From contig JAFEVB010000036.1 in the NCBI GenBank assembly GCA_032629725.1, positions 1,240,001-1,304,000 on the forward strand: a DNA stretch of 64,000 nt, given 5' to 3'. The stretch comes from Gremmenia infestans (lineage: Eukaryota; Ascomycota; Leotiomycetes; Helotiales; Hamatocanthoscyphaceae). The notes under the pieces were generated by a model. That model was not told the origin of the DNA and did not search any database. It saw only the letters and a program-made list of their open reading frames with translations. Shown here one piece after another: positions 23,024 through 35,553 of this stretch (positions within the stretch are counted from its first letter, which is position 1; every line of letters starts with the position of its first letter). The position numbers were made by a program, and so were the translations under genes.

Positions 23024-23814
23024 GCTTCTAGAGCTGTGGAGTAGGTATCGTAGAGTACATGTACTTCGTAAAGGGTGGGCCGTTGTACAAAACCATGGCG
23101 TTCAACATCGAGGGGAATTTGGGCGGTTATATATTGCATGAAGAGCTGGCGAGGCTTCAAAAGTCTAATCTCAACATTAGCATTGTTTTTAGATTGCTTT
23201 CAAGACAACATTATTTCAGACTCCTTTTTGTAGCCATTTTGTATTCGGTTCCAGACGTCACAAAAAGAGGGGGGGGGGAAGTCCATAAAACCGGCCGGTC
23301 ACTGGTAGGTATACAAAATTCAAGACTTTTTACATCGTGAACATTAGGTTTTATATAGTTTGTTGTTTGTAGGAGTTATTACAATATATTCAGTCATGAA
23401 AATTTCCCCTTTAATATGATGTCGCCTTACTTTGAAGAATAGAACAATTGCCACCACACTCACGTGTGCTGGTTGTTATCGATAACGGTAGGCCCGCTTG
23501 CAGCCTGTGACTAGCATCGCCATCATCAATACACCTCGTGAATGAGGTCTATGGTCTACGAATATGATGTATCGGGAGGTCATCAGTTACTGCCCTAGTT
23601 GTGTCGATACGTTATTCACAGGCCGACAGTCGCTTTGTTGAAAATAATGAAACCCGTATCAGGAGCATCGCCAGAAATCGAGCACGCGGCCCTCAAGATC
23701 AGAAGCCGTCATATTGACGCAGAACCAGTCTTCGTGCCAGCTTGCCAGCTGGATCTGGAAGCCGGTCATTTACTTGGGTCGCTCCATTTCATGATTTAAT
23801 CCGCAACCCCCAGG
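23024..23814. other. Intergenic spacer and ATG2 promoter
   Basis: No gene seen. It contains a run of ten G at 23269-23278 and a CACGTG/GATA cluster at 23461-23486 listed separately. Short ORFs have no domain. Confidence 0.5.
23461..23486. promoter_or_regulatory. E-box plus palindromic double GATA site
   Basis: CACGTG (23461-23466) is followed by GTTATCGATAAC (23475-23486), a perfect 12-bp palindrome made of two opposed GATAA cores. It lies about 330 bp upstream of the ATG2 start codon. Fungal GATA factors control nitrogen-starvation genes, including autophagy genes, so a link is plausible but unproven. Confidence 0.4.
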
Positions 23815-26800
23815 ATGGCGTCCTACTTCCAAACCTCTTGGTTATTCCCGGAATACTTCAAGTCCTCCTCGATGCCGAAGCGTCTTCTTCAGTATGTGCT
23901 CTCAAAGCTGGAGATCCTCGATACCGATGGCCTGGATCTGGAGAAGCTCGATATCGCGTGGGGAAAGAATAGCACGGTTGAGTTCCGAGACGTGGGGTTA
24001 CGATTAAGGGTGATTGTCCTAGACTTCCTAAGTGATTAACGAGCAAAGGCTAATACTGCTATGCTACTAGAAATTAGAGACTCTTCTCCAGTTGCCGCCG
24101 TCGTTCGAGCTCGTGAAAGCTCGTGTCCTACTCCTCCGCCTTACTATACCCGTCGATGTTTATAATAGTCCTATCATTGTTGAGGTAGACGGGGTGGAGG
24201 GGCAGCTACGAGTTAAATCGAAACCGGAGAAGAGCACGAAATCTGTGCCACATAAGAACCATGACCGGAAAGGGAGACGGCCTCAGTCAAGGAGTTCCGG
24301 AAACAAGTCCTGCCGTACTGGAGGCCACAGTGGGAGGCGGGAGTCAGACTTTACAGACGACGATGATTTGGATCCAGTACTTCCAACAGCTGCTGATCTG
24401 GCGCAGTCTTTCTTGCAGACCGAGCCAGAAAGTGCGAAGGCGGAGTTGGAAGCAGCACTACTGTCAGAGACACAAGAGCTTGGAACAGCTTCTTCGGTTA
24501 TGAGCGATGATGGGGAACTTCCTATTGGGACCGGAGCTCCCCTTTCACTCCCAACGTTTATAACAAATTTCCTCCAAGGCATGGCCGACCGCTTACAAGT
24601 AAGGATTCATGGCATTATTCTGAATCTAGAGCTCGAAATCCCCAACGAGTCTTCGAGATCGCCAACAGTGAACTCAGCAGATACCGTCACAGTCCAGTTG
24701 AGGGTAGAAAATATAGATGTCGAAGGAGTTACACAAGAGATGGAGGACTCCATGATTTTAGGTGAAGACAGTCCGAAATTGCTATACAAGGAAGGCAAAC
24801 GGCTCATTTCTTTGTCCAACATAAGAGGGGCCCTGATATCCGAAGCAAACCTTTTTTCGAGCCTGGCGAGATCATCTGGACTTTCCTCTCCATCAGCAGC
24901 ACATTCGGATGTCTCTGAGGATAGACGAGCTGCATTTAAGCCTACTCATCCACGGGGTAGTACAATAAGGACATTCGATGGCGCTTCTTCTGATCGTAGC
25001 TCTACTGCTTCATCTGCGGGGCTCTCAACAACGTCTTTACCAAGAAATTCAAGCGATATACATTCAATAAGTGGCTCAGTAGTTGCGAGCGATAGCGGAC
25101 GCTTTGATGATGCTTCAGAAGATGGCGAGGCTTCACATATGGGAGACAGCACCCGTGGAGGTCTCAGTGATGTGGGGGACAGCATTTATCAAAATTCTGC
25201 ATATCTGGACCAACTTACGGAGAGCCAGTATTTGGATGAGGAGGACAAACAAGAAAATCTGTCTCATTCTTTGTCATATTCTCATAATCCCCAGGCCAGC
25301 ATAAGGCGCAGCTCTCCCCTATTAACCCCGAAGGCCTCAATGCGCTTTACGTCGGCGCTGGAACGAGAAGCCGATGGTTTTGGTCCTGCTCCTGAGCCGC
25401 GACCCCCTGCGATGCTGCAATCTAATATCCTTCCGACTAGGCCTCACTCAAGGTTTTCGGAGGGACGTGTCTCTATTTCTCAAGCGTTCCTTCCGGCAGA
25501 CCTGTCGTCCCACTTCAGTGCAGAGGGAGGTTCTTCAGAAAGATTGGCTGAAAATATACCTGATACTGCTGCTAAGGCCTCAGAAAGTGACGAAGAAGAT
25601 GGCGCCTCTACCCCTATGGGCGAACAAGATCTCGCAGAGTCACAATTATTTAGCCATGAAGATGCTGAGAGTATGTACATGAGTGCTATTTCCCATGCAT
25701 CATCAACGGCGAAAGTCCCTGGGGGTTGGGCAAACTCAAGCAGTGACGGAAGCGATGAGGATGTCCCGTCATCGCCCCAAAGCCCGACTTTGCCCAAGAC
25801 TGAGGACGATTCACGAGACAACTTGCAGCATGCCCAGAAGCATTCACCTATGCAGACCATCGCAGATTTACATTCTATGGAACGGTCTTCATCTTCAGTT
25901 GCCTCGTCTCTACGAATGTCCAAAGCATCCTCTTCGTCACCACCACAAAATAAGCCATCGCCCCCAGTGCCAAAAATGTCCAGTGGTACCTCTGAGCTCT
26001 CCACCACTTCCTCGGACGAGTATTCTAAACTTTCAAAGCAAGTTTTCAATATCGATCGAGTCGACATCTACATCCCAGGTTCCAAACCTAGCAGGATAGC
26101 AGAGCCTGAAGATATAGCGCGAAGTACTTTTGACGGCCGAAGTGGGGCATCCCAATCTACTTCTGTGAATGTCCCGGGGGCTTTTTCAACACAACTGCCC
26201 AAGAAGAAAACATCATCCGAGGGCCCACAAGTATCAGTTGAGGCACCAACCACAGCCTCTGAGAAGGTAATGCAAAGTGATGATAAGGCGATCGAAATAC
26301 AAATTGGCCAGCTGTCTACTCAATTTGATATATCTGTGGGCAGGTTGATCTTCAAGCTTGTGCAGCAGCTTCAAGAGGCTCTGAACCAGGATGCCCCTCC
26401 TTCTACTCGTACTGAGCCGGATACCACTTCTACTTCGCTCAATATCAAGCTGAGCGCCACGAAGATCTCCGTTATGTTTCTAGAGAGACTTGAAGGTACT
26501 TTGGGTTCGGCTCAAGCTGCCTCAGATGAAGGTCGACCGGGCCGACCACAAGACAATGATGTCCTTCTGCGGACAACCCTTGAAGGTTTAAGTGTCAACA
26601 CAGTGGCATCACAGTCGACCACGAAGACTACGGTCACGCTGAAGAAATTCATCTTCGGTTACGCACAGGAGAGTATTATTTCTTTTGATGCGGATCTTCA
26701 AATGCGAGCTTCTGTCCGAGATCTGAAGGCCTCTGACGGCATCGATGTTCGTGTTCACATCTCGACAACGGAAGATGTCACACGATGTGAAGTCATTACG

Positions 26801-29800
26801 TTACCAATGCATGTTGCTATAGACTTACAAAGGCTTGATGAGACGTTTAGCTGGTTTGGTGGGCTCAGCAGCGTCTTGAACTTAGGCAGCTCTATAGCTT
26901 CAAATGCCACTGTCACCACGAGCAGCCCCAGCAAGCCAAAACCTCGGGGCGTACGTTTCGAGACCCCGATCAAGCCTGATGATAAATCGTTAGTTGCTCA
27001 GAATAAAGCAGATGTCAGAATAGGTGGCTTTGTCCTTGATCTTGTTGGGGCCGATTGTAGTATTGGTGTAGAAACATCGGCTGTCAAGATTGTCAATCGC
27101 GATGAGGGCATAGGAGTCTTTGTACAAGCAACCAGACTCTCTGGACCACACCTCAGACACTCCAACGAGGACCCTGCTATCGTTGCGGATATCAACTCAA
27201 TCCGTGTCGAGTTCCTTCCATCGCCTAAGGATGCGGATTTAGCTCGTCTCCTTGCTCTTATTACACCGTCGAAATCGAAGTATGACGAAGATGATGACAT
27301 TCTGCTTGATACTTTGATGCGTCAGCGCAGACATGGTCCAGTCTTGAGGCTCAATTTTGACGATGTCCAAGTCCGCATGGCTAGGTTAGACGAGCTCAAT
27401 TATCTTCCGGACCTTGGCGAGGAGGTTTCCAGGCTGGCTACTGTTGCAAAGTATCTTCCTGACGATGAGCGTCCCGGTCTATTAGCTCTTATCGCGGTCC
27501 ATAAATTCGATGTACATATCGACGTGAACAATATCATGGGCACCGTGCAACTGTCGTCTAGGGATATCGAGGTGGCACAGATCACTTTGCCGGCCCTTAT
27601 AGCTACCCGTATTAATACTATATCAGTTCGCCGTAACGGATCAGAGGAAATCATCGGTGCTACAACCGACCCCGAGCAGCAGCAGCCAAGTACTAGGTTT
27701 CCTGCAATTATGGCGCGCATGATTGGCGACGAGATGGAGCCAGTCGTCAAGATCAAGTTATGGAATGTCAAGATCGATTACAGGGTGCCTACTCTACTGA
27801 CTTTACTTGGACTCCTAGACAATGCATCTCCACAGGACATGTCGGCGAGTCTAGCAGCATCAGTAGCCACACTAACCGACTTTGCACGCTCAAAAGCTGC
27901 TCAGGTGGCACAATCCCCAGCCCCTAGCTCCCCCACATCAAGGCCATTAGCCGTCGATATTGTCATGCGAGATTGCAGTCTGGCGTTGAATCCTCTCGGC
28001 CTTCCATCGAAACTTCTTATTGTGCTATCAGAAGCACATCTAAGTGCCACCCTCCCTAAAGATCAGAACACATCTGCTTCATTGGAATTGAGCAAAGCTT
28101 CACTGCTCATCGTTGATAATGTTGCCCACCTTGTTTCAGGAGATCTTTCGAGCAGACCTAAACGCCACTCATTCGATGGCGGTAGTAGTCAAGTAGCAGA
28201 TCTTTGCGCTATGGGTTACGTTTCTGTCAGCTACATTTCCTCAGCAAAAGCAGAGGTTAAGGTCACGGCTGGCGAAGACGCTGAGCATTCGATAGACGTG
28301 CAGCTTCGGGATGATCTATTTGTTCTCGAGACGTGCGCTGATTCTACGCAAACCCTGATCGCCATTTTGAATGGACTGGCTCCGCCGTCAGTGCCCAGCA
28401 AAGAGACTAAGTATCGCACAAAGGTCATACCTGTCCACGACCTCCTTGCATCTCTGAGTGGTGACGCTTTTGGAACTGCAGAAGGAGACTACAACTTTGA
28501 CGACGATTTTGGTCTAAACGAGGGTTTGGATGATCTTGGGGGAGATGGGCCAGAAGACCTGGATTTCGATTCACATTTTTACCAGCAGTATGGTGATGAA
28601 GAGTACGATGAGGCTATTCTGGAAGACGAAGGCGGCCTCTCGGCTTCGACACAGCTCAGTACGCGTGACACCCGTGATGGGGTCCTACTAGAAAGCTTTA
28701 TGGAACCAGAGGCCGAGGAGGAAGTCGGTGAACTTGACTTTCATGAGAACCACTTCGGCACTGGTTCCGTCCTCCAAGGAACCGCGCACCGGTGGAATTC
28801 GACAAAGAACACGTATGATCGATCGAATGCCTCCAAGGTCCGTAAGAGCCCTCTGAAGGTCTGTGTTCGGGATGTGCACATCATCTGGAACCTCTTCGAT
28901 GGCTACGACTGGCAGAACACTCGGGATACGATCACCAAAGCCGTCCAGGATGTCGAGTCACAGGCCATTGAAAGGAGAGCACGCAATGATAGGCGCTCCA
29001 CATTCGATCAAGATATCGATGATGAGGATACAGTCATTGGCGACTTCCTCTTCAACTCAATATACATCGGCGTCCCAGGAAATCGCGACCCTCGAGAACT
29101 CGCTGCCGCGATCAATCAAGAACTAAATGATACTGCTACCGAAACGGAGTCCATCGCGACTACCTACACCTCATCTTCGCCAAGTAGGCAAGGAAGTTCT
29201 CGTCAGCCCAAGCCTAAGAAACTTCGGTTGAACAGGAGTAAGCACCATAAGATAACCTTCGAGTTAAGAGGTGTCTCTGTAGATCTTGTAACTTTCCCTC
29301 CGGGTACTGGTGAGACTCAAAGTTCAGTTGATGTCCGCGTAAATGATCTCGAGATATTTGATCATGTTCCAACATCAACCTGGAGGAAATTCGCGACCTA
29401 CATGCAAGATGCCGGGGAGCGGGAATCGGGAACCAGTATGATACATCTTGAGATCCTGAACGTGAAGCCTATTCCCGATTTAGCAGCCTCTGAAATTGTA
29501 CTCAAGGCAACTGTCCTTCCCCTGCGCCTTCATGTCGACCAAGATGCTCTGGATTTCATCACGCGATTTTTTGAGTTCAAAGAGGAATCCACGGCACCCT
29601 CTCACTCTGCGCCCGGCGATGTTCCATTTATCCAAAGAGCAGAAATCAACTCGGTGCAGGTCAAGCTGGACTTCAAACCAAAGCGTGTGGATTATGCAGG
29701 TCTTCGCTCAGGTCATACAACGGAGTTCATGAACTTCATAATCCTAGATGGAGCAGATATGGAGCTTCGACACACCATCATATATGGCGTCTCTGGGTTT

Positions 29801-30516
29801 GACAAGCTGGGGAAATGTCTGAATGACATATGGATGCCCGAAATCAAGCGTAATCAGCTTCCTGGCATCCTCGCTGGACTAGCTCCTGTAAGATCGATTG
29901 TGAACGTAGGTGGAGGTTTCAAGCATCTCATTACGGTCCCGATCAAGGAATACAAAAAGGATGGCCGAGTTGTTCGGGGTATTTCGAAAGGGGCTTCCGC
30001 TTTTGCAAAGACAACAGGTACAGAGCTCGTAAAATTGGGTGCTAAAGTTGCTATTGGAGTACAAACTGTTCTTCAAGGCGCGGAAGGCTTCCTAGGCCCT
30101 ACCTCGGAAGGTACAATGTCTACTGCTGAAGATGATGATTCGGAGGACAAAAAGCAGATCAGCCTTTACGCCAACCAGCCTGTTGGTGTATTCCAAGGTC
30201 TGAGAGGCGGTTATGCAGGGCTGCAGAGGGATCTAGTTCTTGCACGCGATGCAATCATCGCTGTGCCAGGGGAAGTAATGGAGAGTGGGAATGCGGCTGG
30301 CGTCTTACGGGCCGTACGGAAACATGGACCGACCGTGATCCTTCGGCCCGCAATTGGGGTAGCAAAAGCAGGAGGACAGATCTTGATGGGTGCCACGAAC
30401 TCGTTGGACCCAGTCAATTTACAGCGAGCTGATGCCGTAAGTCTATCCCGATATTGTAGAGCCTAGATTTGGATCCTTGAAACTAACTTGCGTTGCAGAA
30501 ATACAAGAGGCACTGA
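23815..30516 (+). CDS. ATG2: Autophagy-related protein 2 (lipid-transfer protein)
   Basis: Three exons, 23815-24009, 24071-30436 and an 18-nt final exon 30499-30516 (KYKRH, stop), join in phase to 2192 aa, the usual fungal size. The N-terminus is a chorein/VPS13-like domain (SYFQTSWLFPEYF ... RLLQYVLSKLEILDTDGLDL ... RKLETLLQLPPSFELV). A long Ser-rich acidic insert of about residues 120-700 follows, then repeated beta-groove segments. The conserved C-terminal domain includes VGVFQGLRGGYAGLQRDL and ILRPAIGVAKAGGQILMGA. ATG2 is a rod that moves lipids from the ER to the growing autophagosome membrane together with Atg18 and Atg9. The tiny last exon supplies the conserved terminus; without it the frame would read through into the intron. 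Confidence 0.95.
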
Positions 30517-32213
30517 TGAAGTTATGATTTGCTTGCATAGGTAGCGTATTGGAACCAAGACTGGGAAGTTATGGTATTATTGCATCGCATTTTCACAGCA
30601 TAGCATTATATTATTTGCGCGGAGTTCAGGCATAGGATATGATAGGAAAGAAGGAAAGAACATACATAGGGTGAAGGCTTTTAGATTGACTTCCTAATTC
30701 ATACTAGAAATTTGATTGAGAGATTTCAGTTATATCACAAGAAAGTGGCAGCTTGTCAATGGTTCCGAAATCATATGTGATATATCTGGTAAATGACGGC
30801 CTCGGTTGGGTCTCGTTCAGCCTTCTCGGGTGTCACTTCAGCCTCGTTCAAAAAGACGCTACCAATCAGAGCGTGCTGCGTAAGGGAGGTTTGTACAACA
30901 CATGCGGTGTTCACCAAATTGTTTGGGAGGCTGCATAAACTGCGCATGAGCACTCCAGGCGCACCTGCAGTGGAAAAGTGATAGACACATTTGCGTTTTA
31001 TCAAGGCCTAGAATGTCTGATGCCACATGATCACGGGGTTGCGTTGCGATATGATGAGATATTCTCGTCTGATCTCGCACGCAACATGATACGTAGGTAC
31101 GTTTTGCTGTGGTCTGTGGATGAGCGGTGAAGGTGGGGTTATCAAATTGACGTCCCAGAGATCGATGCAGGAGCAGGAGTCAGGTAGGAACCCTTTTCCG
31201 GGCATGCGAGCTTAGGCATGCTGCTTGATAGTGATGTGTTGCAATTAGGGAAAGTGAAGAAAATAGATAGATGAACGCAAAAATAAAAGAGTGGGAGGGA
31301 GGAATGACGCATCAAAGACAGCACAGAGTCACAGACAGCCTCGTTGCAAGAATGCGGCGACCTTTTGATATCATGTTGGACGAACAGGAGCACATATACC
31401 TAGACTAGGTACCTTTAGCCACATCACCGGTGTATGGTACGAAAGCGTACTCGTACTTGTCTACTTATTACTCGACCAAAAAGTAAGAGAGATTGAAGTA
31501 TTGACGACATGCGAAGTGGCTAAAACAATGAGAGACAGGGACGAGACTATTGTGATGGGCTAGAAACACAAAGAAGCGCCTCACTTGGCGCCCTGGTGAG
31601 AGCCCGTGAGAGCCCGGAGAGAGCCTAGACTGAAGACAGTAAAGCTGCCGAAGGACCCGCGGTACAGTACGTGTTGATGCATACTCCGAGAGTGAGATAC
31701 AGTACGGGATAGTGTACTGTAGTGTGGTGTAGTGTAGTGTAGTGAGTAAGGTAACCAGTCCAATCTCCAACCTCCGTTTCCCCTTCCTGCCCTCCTTCCC
31801 TCCTCTTTCTCTTCCTCTTCTCTCATATTGGATATCAGATCACATCTTCCTCAAACAGTCAATAGTCACCCACCCATTCACAAACCATTTGCATTTCACG
31901 GATAGTATATAACATCAACAAAGAACCATTCATCATCTGCAGCCAAACGTCCACCCTCTCCCCAAACATCGCCTCCATCGATCCTTCTAGAGCACGAGTA
32001 AGTAAGCCGCCGCCACCGGAGCCGACCTTCATACACCGACCTACAAGTACACCACACCAACCTACTGTACCTGCTCCTGCCTTATCTCCTTGTCACATCA
32101 CAGGACACCACCACCACCACCACCACTCTTCCTTCAACACCACAACCTCCTTCGAATCCACTGAACTGATCATCAAACATCATATCCACACCTCTACACC
32201 TCTACAACACACA
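30517..32213. other. Long intergenic region and AN1-gene leader
   Basis: No gene seen. TAGTG-type short repeats and several copies of the TACAGTAC/GTACTGTA word lie at 31672-31750. From about 31850 the DNA becomes C/A/T-rich with (ACC)6 at 32107-32126, typical of a long 5' leader of the following gene. Confidence 0.45.
32107..32126 (+). repeat. (ACC)6 microsatellite
   Basis: Six ACC units plus AC, in the probable 5' leader about 90 bp before the AN1-gene ATG. Confidence 0.8.
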
Positions 32214-32856
32214 ATGCATTCATCGCCCTCAAGCTCTCGTTCCGCATCTCCAGAACCCTCCGACACAATGCAGATCTTCGTCAAGAACGTGTCTGGCAAC
32301 AGTAAGCCCTCTTCACCTCCTTCTCAACGCCCTCTAACCTCGTCCACAGCAATCGCCATGACAGTCCCTTCCTCTCTAACCATCCAAAACCTCACCACCC
32401 TCCTATCAGTCCGGACGTCCTTGCCAGAAAGCGACCTCCGCCTGGTGCACGCCGGCAAGCATCTCTCCTCCTCGGACGCCACCCTGTCCGATTACCACAT
32501 CTCGCGGGAGTCAACCCTACACCTAGCACTGCCCTTAAGGGGCGGCATGCCACCCAAGAAAATCAAGTGCACGTACAAGGACTGTAGGGAAGGTGCCCAG
32601 CGCATCATTGGGGACTGTGGGTTCTGCAACGGGCATTACTGCGGGAAGCACCGGCTTCTGGAGGACCACAAGTGCGATGGTTTGGAAGACGTAAGTTGCC
32701 CCGATCCTAACATCACTCCTGTGCAATGGTGGCTCGTTGGTTTAGATTGTGAGCTTTTGGCTGACGTGCTATGAATTACAGTGCAAGAAGGAATCGCACG
32801 ACCGGAACGCGGCACAGCTTAATGCTGAGCGGACACAGGTTATCAAGGGTATCTAG
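32214..32856 (+). CDS. Ubiquitin-like/AN1 zinc-finger fusion protein
   Basis: Three exons, 32214-32301, 32350-32690 and 32782-32856, give 167 aa. After an 18-residue Ser-rich leader comes a full ubiquitin-like domain, residues 19-95, starting MQIFVKNVSGN and ending DYHISRESTLHLALPLRGG. The position matching ubiquitin Lys48 is kept (AGKHL), Lys63 is Arg, Arg72 is Pro, and His68 is kept. Directly after the LRGG comes an AN1 zinc finger (about residues 100-145: CTYKDC, CGFC, CNGHYCGKH, HKC) and a short charged tail. Related AN1 proteins take part in proteasome, Cdc48 or stress responses. The first intron interrupts the ubiquitin-like domain. Whether the LRGG junction is cleaved, as in ubiquitin-ribosomal protein fusions, cannot be told from sequence. 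Confidence 0.9.
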
Positions 32857-33299
32857 GTGATGTGATTTGATTTGGCGCTCGGAGCCAGTCACTGCACTTG
32901 TAAATGGGGCTTATTTGGTGGTGGCGGCGTTTCTTCGAGCGATGGGATGGGTTTGGCATCCACATATTTGTACTTATTTACAGCTTTCCCATGCCTCTGG
33001 GTGATTTTAGCGGGCGTATGATGATCTGCTCCGGGGTTTATAATGAAATAATTTTAAGAACTTGTTTGTTGTTTTCGAAAATCAGATGATTATTGTATTA
33101 CGCGGCCCATGCAATTAGCCCGACTGGATACAGAGCGGATATCATTTTGAGATATTTCACTGCCACGTCAGATTGAACCATGCTTTATAGAAACCATTAT
33201 GCTTTTTGAGTTTAACTATTCTCAAGTCCCCATCAAGCAACCAATCCACTCCTTGGACTATGCTCATTTAAATTCATATACATGTAATCCTATCTAACC
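32857..33299. other. Spacer between convergent genes
   Basis: These are the 3' flanks of the AN1 (+) and alcohol dehydrogenase (-) genes; nothing else was recognised. Confidence 0.5.
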
Positions 33300-34777
33300 C
33301 TACTTCCTCATATCAACCACGCAACGGATGCAGTCTCCAGCCTTCATATCATTGAAAGCGACATTGATGTGGTCGAGATCCTGTCTGTGAGTGATGAACT
33401 CATCAACCTTGAGCTTGCCCTTCATGTAATCATCGACCAGGTCAGGAAGCTGTGAGCGGCCCTTGATACCACCGAACGCACATCCCTTCCACACGCGACC
33501 AGTAACGAGTTGGAAAGCTATATCCAGATTAGCAACTTGGACGGAATAGCCAAAGATGAGATGAAAACTTACGTCGTGTAGAAATCTCTTGTCCAGCAGC
33601 CGCAACACCAATAACAATACTCTGACCCCATCCCTTATGGCAAGCCTCCAGCGCCGCTCGCATCACGCCCACATTTCCTGTGCAGTCAAAGGTGTAATCA
33701 CACCCTCCATCGGTCATCTCAATCAGCTTCTCCTGGATATTCTGGCCCTTCAACTCAGAGGGGTTAACAAAATCGGTCGCACCGAACTTCTCAGCCCATG
33801 CCTTCTTGCTGGGGTTCAAATCAACGACGATGATCTTGCCCGCCTTCCTCATCAGCGCGCCCTGCACAACCGACAGACCGACACAGCCGGCGCCGAAGAC
33901 GGCAACCGTGGAGCCCTCCTCGACCTTGGCCGTCTCGACAGCGGCGCCGTAGCCCGTGGTGATTCCGCAGCCTAGCAGGCACGTTCGGTCCATAGGAGCG
34001 TCCTTGGTGATGGCTACGACTGAGATGTCGGCTACGACGGTGAATTGCGAGAATGTAGATGTGCCCATGAAGTGCAGCAGGTCTTTGCCCTTGCACTTGA
34101 ATCTGGAGGTGCCGTCGGGCATCACGCCCCGGCCTTGGGTGGCTCTGATCTTGCCGCAGAGGTTGGTCTTGCCGGATTTGCAGAACTTGCATTCTTTGCA
34201 TTCGGGTGTGCTGTTTCCATGTGATTAGTGGCGTTTTCGTACGTAGGGGTGGGATTTCATATGGGACGTACTAGAGTGCAACGACATAATCTCCCACTTT
34301 GACGGATGTGACGCCTTCTCCAACAGACTCTACGATACCAGCTCCCTCGTGACCCAGGACGATGGGAAAGGCTCCCTCGGGATCCTTTCCGGAAAGCGTG
34401 TACGCATCTGTATAAGCACAATCAGCTTACCATCGCTTCCTCACTGCATGCCAATGCAAGCAATTATTGAAGTGATGGCATACCTGTGTGGCAGACACCC
34501 GTGTAGTGGACCTCAATTCGGACTTCGTGGGCTCTTGGAGGAGCGACTTCGATAGTCTCGATGCTCAGATCTTTTCCGGCTTCCCACGCCACGGCAGCCT
34601 TTCAAACCCCAAATCGTTATTCTTCATGTTCTCGCAATGTGATGGATATTCGTAGATAGATGGTGTTTAACTAACCTTGCACGTAATGGTCTATTCCAAC
34701 ACGCCAGAACAATCAGTATCGCGGTTACATGGATAGCGGGGTAATTTGGCATGGCTTACCTTTCCTTGAGTCGACAT
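33300..34777 (-). CDS. SFA1: S-(hydroxymethyl)glutathione dehydrogenase / class III alcohol dehydrogenase
   Basis: Six exons on the minus strand, 34777-34760, 34690-34676 (15 nt), 34598-34484, 34407-34272, 34210-33573 and 33517-33300, join in phase to 379 aa, the standard class III ADH length. Catalytic zinc ligands are seen in GVCHT|DAYT, LGHEGAG and LLGCGITTGYG. The structural-zinc Cys cluster is YTPECKECKFCKSGKTNLCG, and the NAD-binding loop is AVFGAGCVGLSV. The enzyme oxidises S-hydroxymethylglutathione (formaldehyde detoxification) and reduces S-nitrosoglutathione in the cytosol. Exon 2 is only five codons (TITCK). The gene diverges from an MFS transporter across a promoter containing a (CCCTT)10 repeat. 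Confidence 0.95.
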
Positions 34778-35395
34778 TTTTCTTTTGTTTTTGGAGATGG
34801 ATTCGTTGCTTTAGTACAAGCAAAAGAGATACCTTGATGGAGGAATTAATGTAGGTCGGTGAAGAGGAGATGGCACAATGCAATGTATTTGAGGGGTAGA
34901 TACGCGGGCTCTGACTAGAGGCTCGACTTGGCTTTGCGAGGAGGGGTTGGAGAGGGGGTGCGGTGCTGCGGGCTACGTTGATTGACTCTTCGGATTTAAT
35001 TCGCATTTGGGGGTTGCGGTTCCGCTCTTAACTTGCTGTTTCATGGGATTCCTTCGGCATATATGGGGAAGCTTTGCTAAAGATACCGGTATATAAGAAT
35101 AAGGATTCTCGCCATCTTCTCGGAATGTGGGGTTTGGCACTCGGGGAAACATGTCCCTTTCGGGATATCTTTTGCCTTGTCTGGTTCTCTTTGCGCTGTC
35201 TTTGACTCACGCCGAGAGAGAGAGGGAGAGAGGTTTGGGTTATCTATTTGCAAGCTTTATTGTTTGAACGCTTTGGCTTTCTTCGGGCGTACAGTATATT
35301 GCTGCTTGCATGAGTTCGGCTTCATGATAGTCATGTGACAATCATTTCTCCGAGGATGTCCGAGTTGGCCAATCATTACTTATCACTCTTCCCTC

Positions 35396-35445
35396 CCCTT
35401 CCCTTCCCTTCCCTTCCCTTCCCTTCCCTTCCCTTCCCTTCCCTT
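35396..35445 (+). repeat. (CCCTT)10 pentanucleotide repeat
   Basis: Ten perfect CCCTT units (AAGGG on the other strand) are flanked by imperfect CCCT units. It is a homopurine/homopyrimidine mirror-type tract in a divergent promoter. Confidence 0.95.
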
Positions 35446-35526
35446 CCCTCGAGTAATCAATGGTCTCCCCCTACCTTATGACCATCTTCAATTTCCACTC
35501 CCCAGGTAATTAGGGGTTGATGGCAA

Positions 35527-35553
35527 GGGGGGGGCGAGGAGGGGGCGAGGGGG
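35527..35553 (+). other. Putative G-quadruplex motif
   Basis: G8, CGAGGA, G5, CGA, G5. Splitting the G8 gives four G3+ runs with loops of 7 nt or less, meeting the usual quadruplex pattern on the + strand. Confidence 0.55.

Noticed and set aside
32521..32580. Ubiquitin-ribosomal protein S27a fusion
   Set aside because: The domain after LRGG has AN1-type Cys/His spacing and lacks the lysine-rich S27a sequence.
35396..35445. Regular (CCCTT)n repeat as a CRISPR or telomere-like array
   Set aside because: Contiguous 5-bp units with no spacers, internal position and eukaryotic context; a simple microsatellite.
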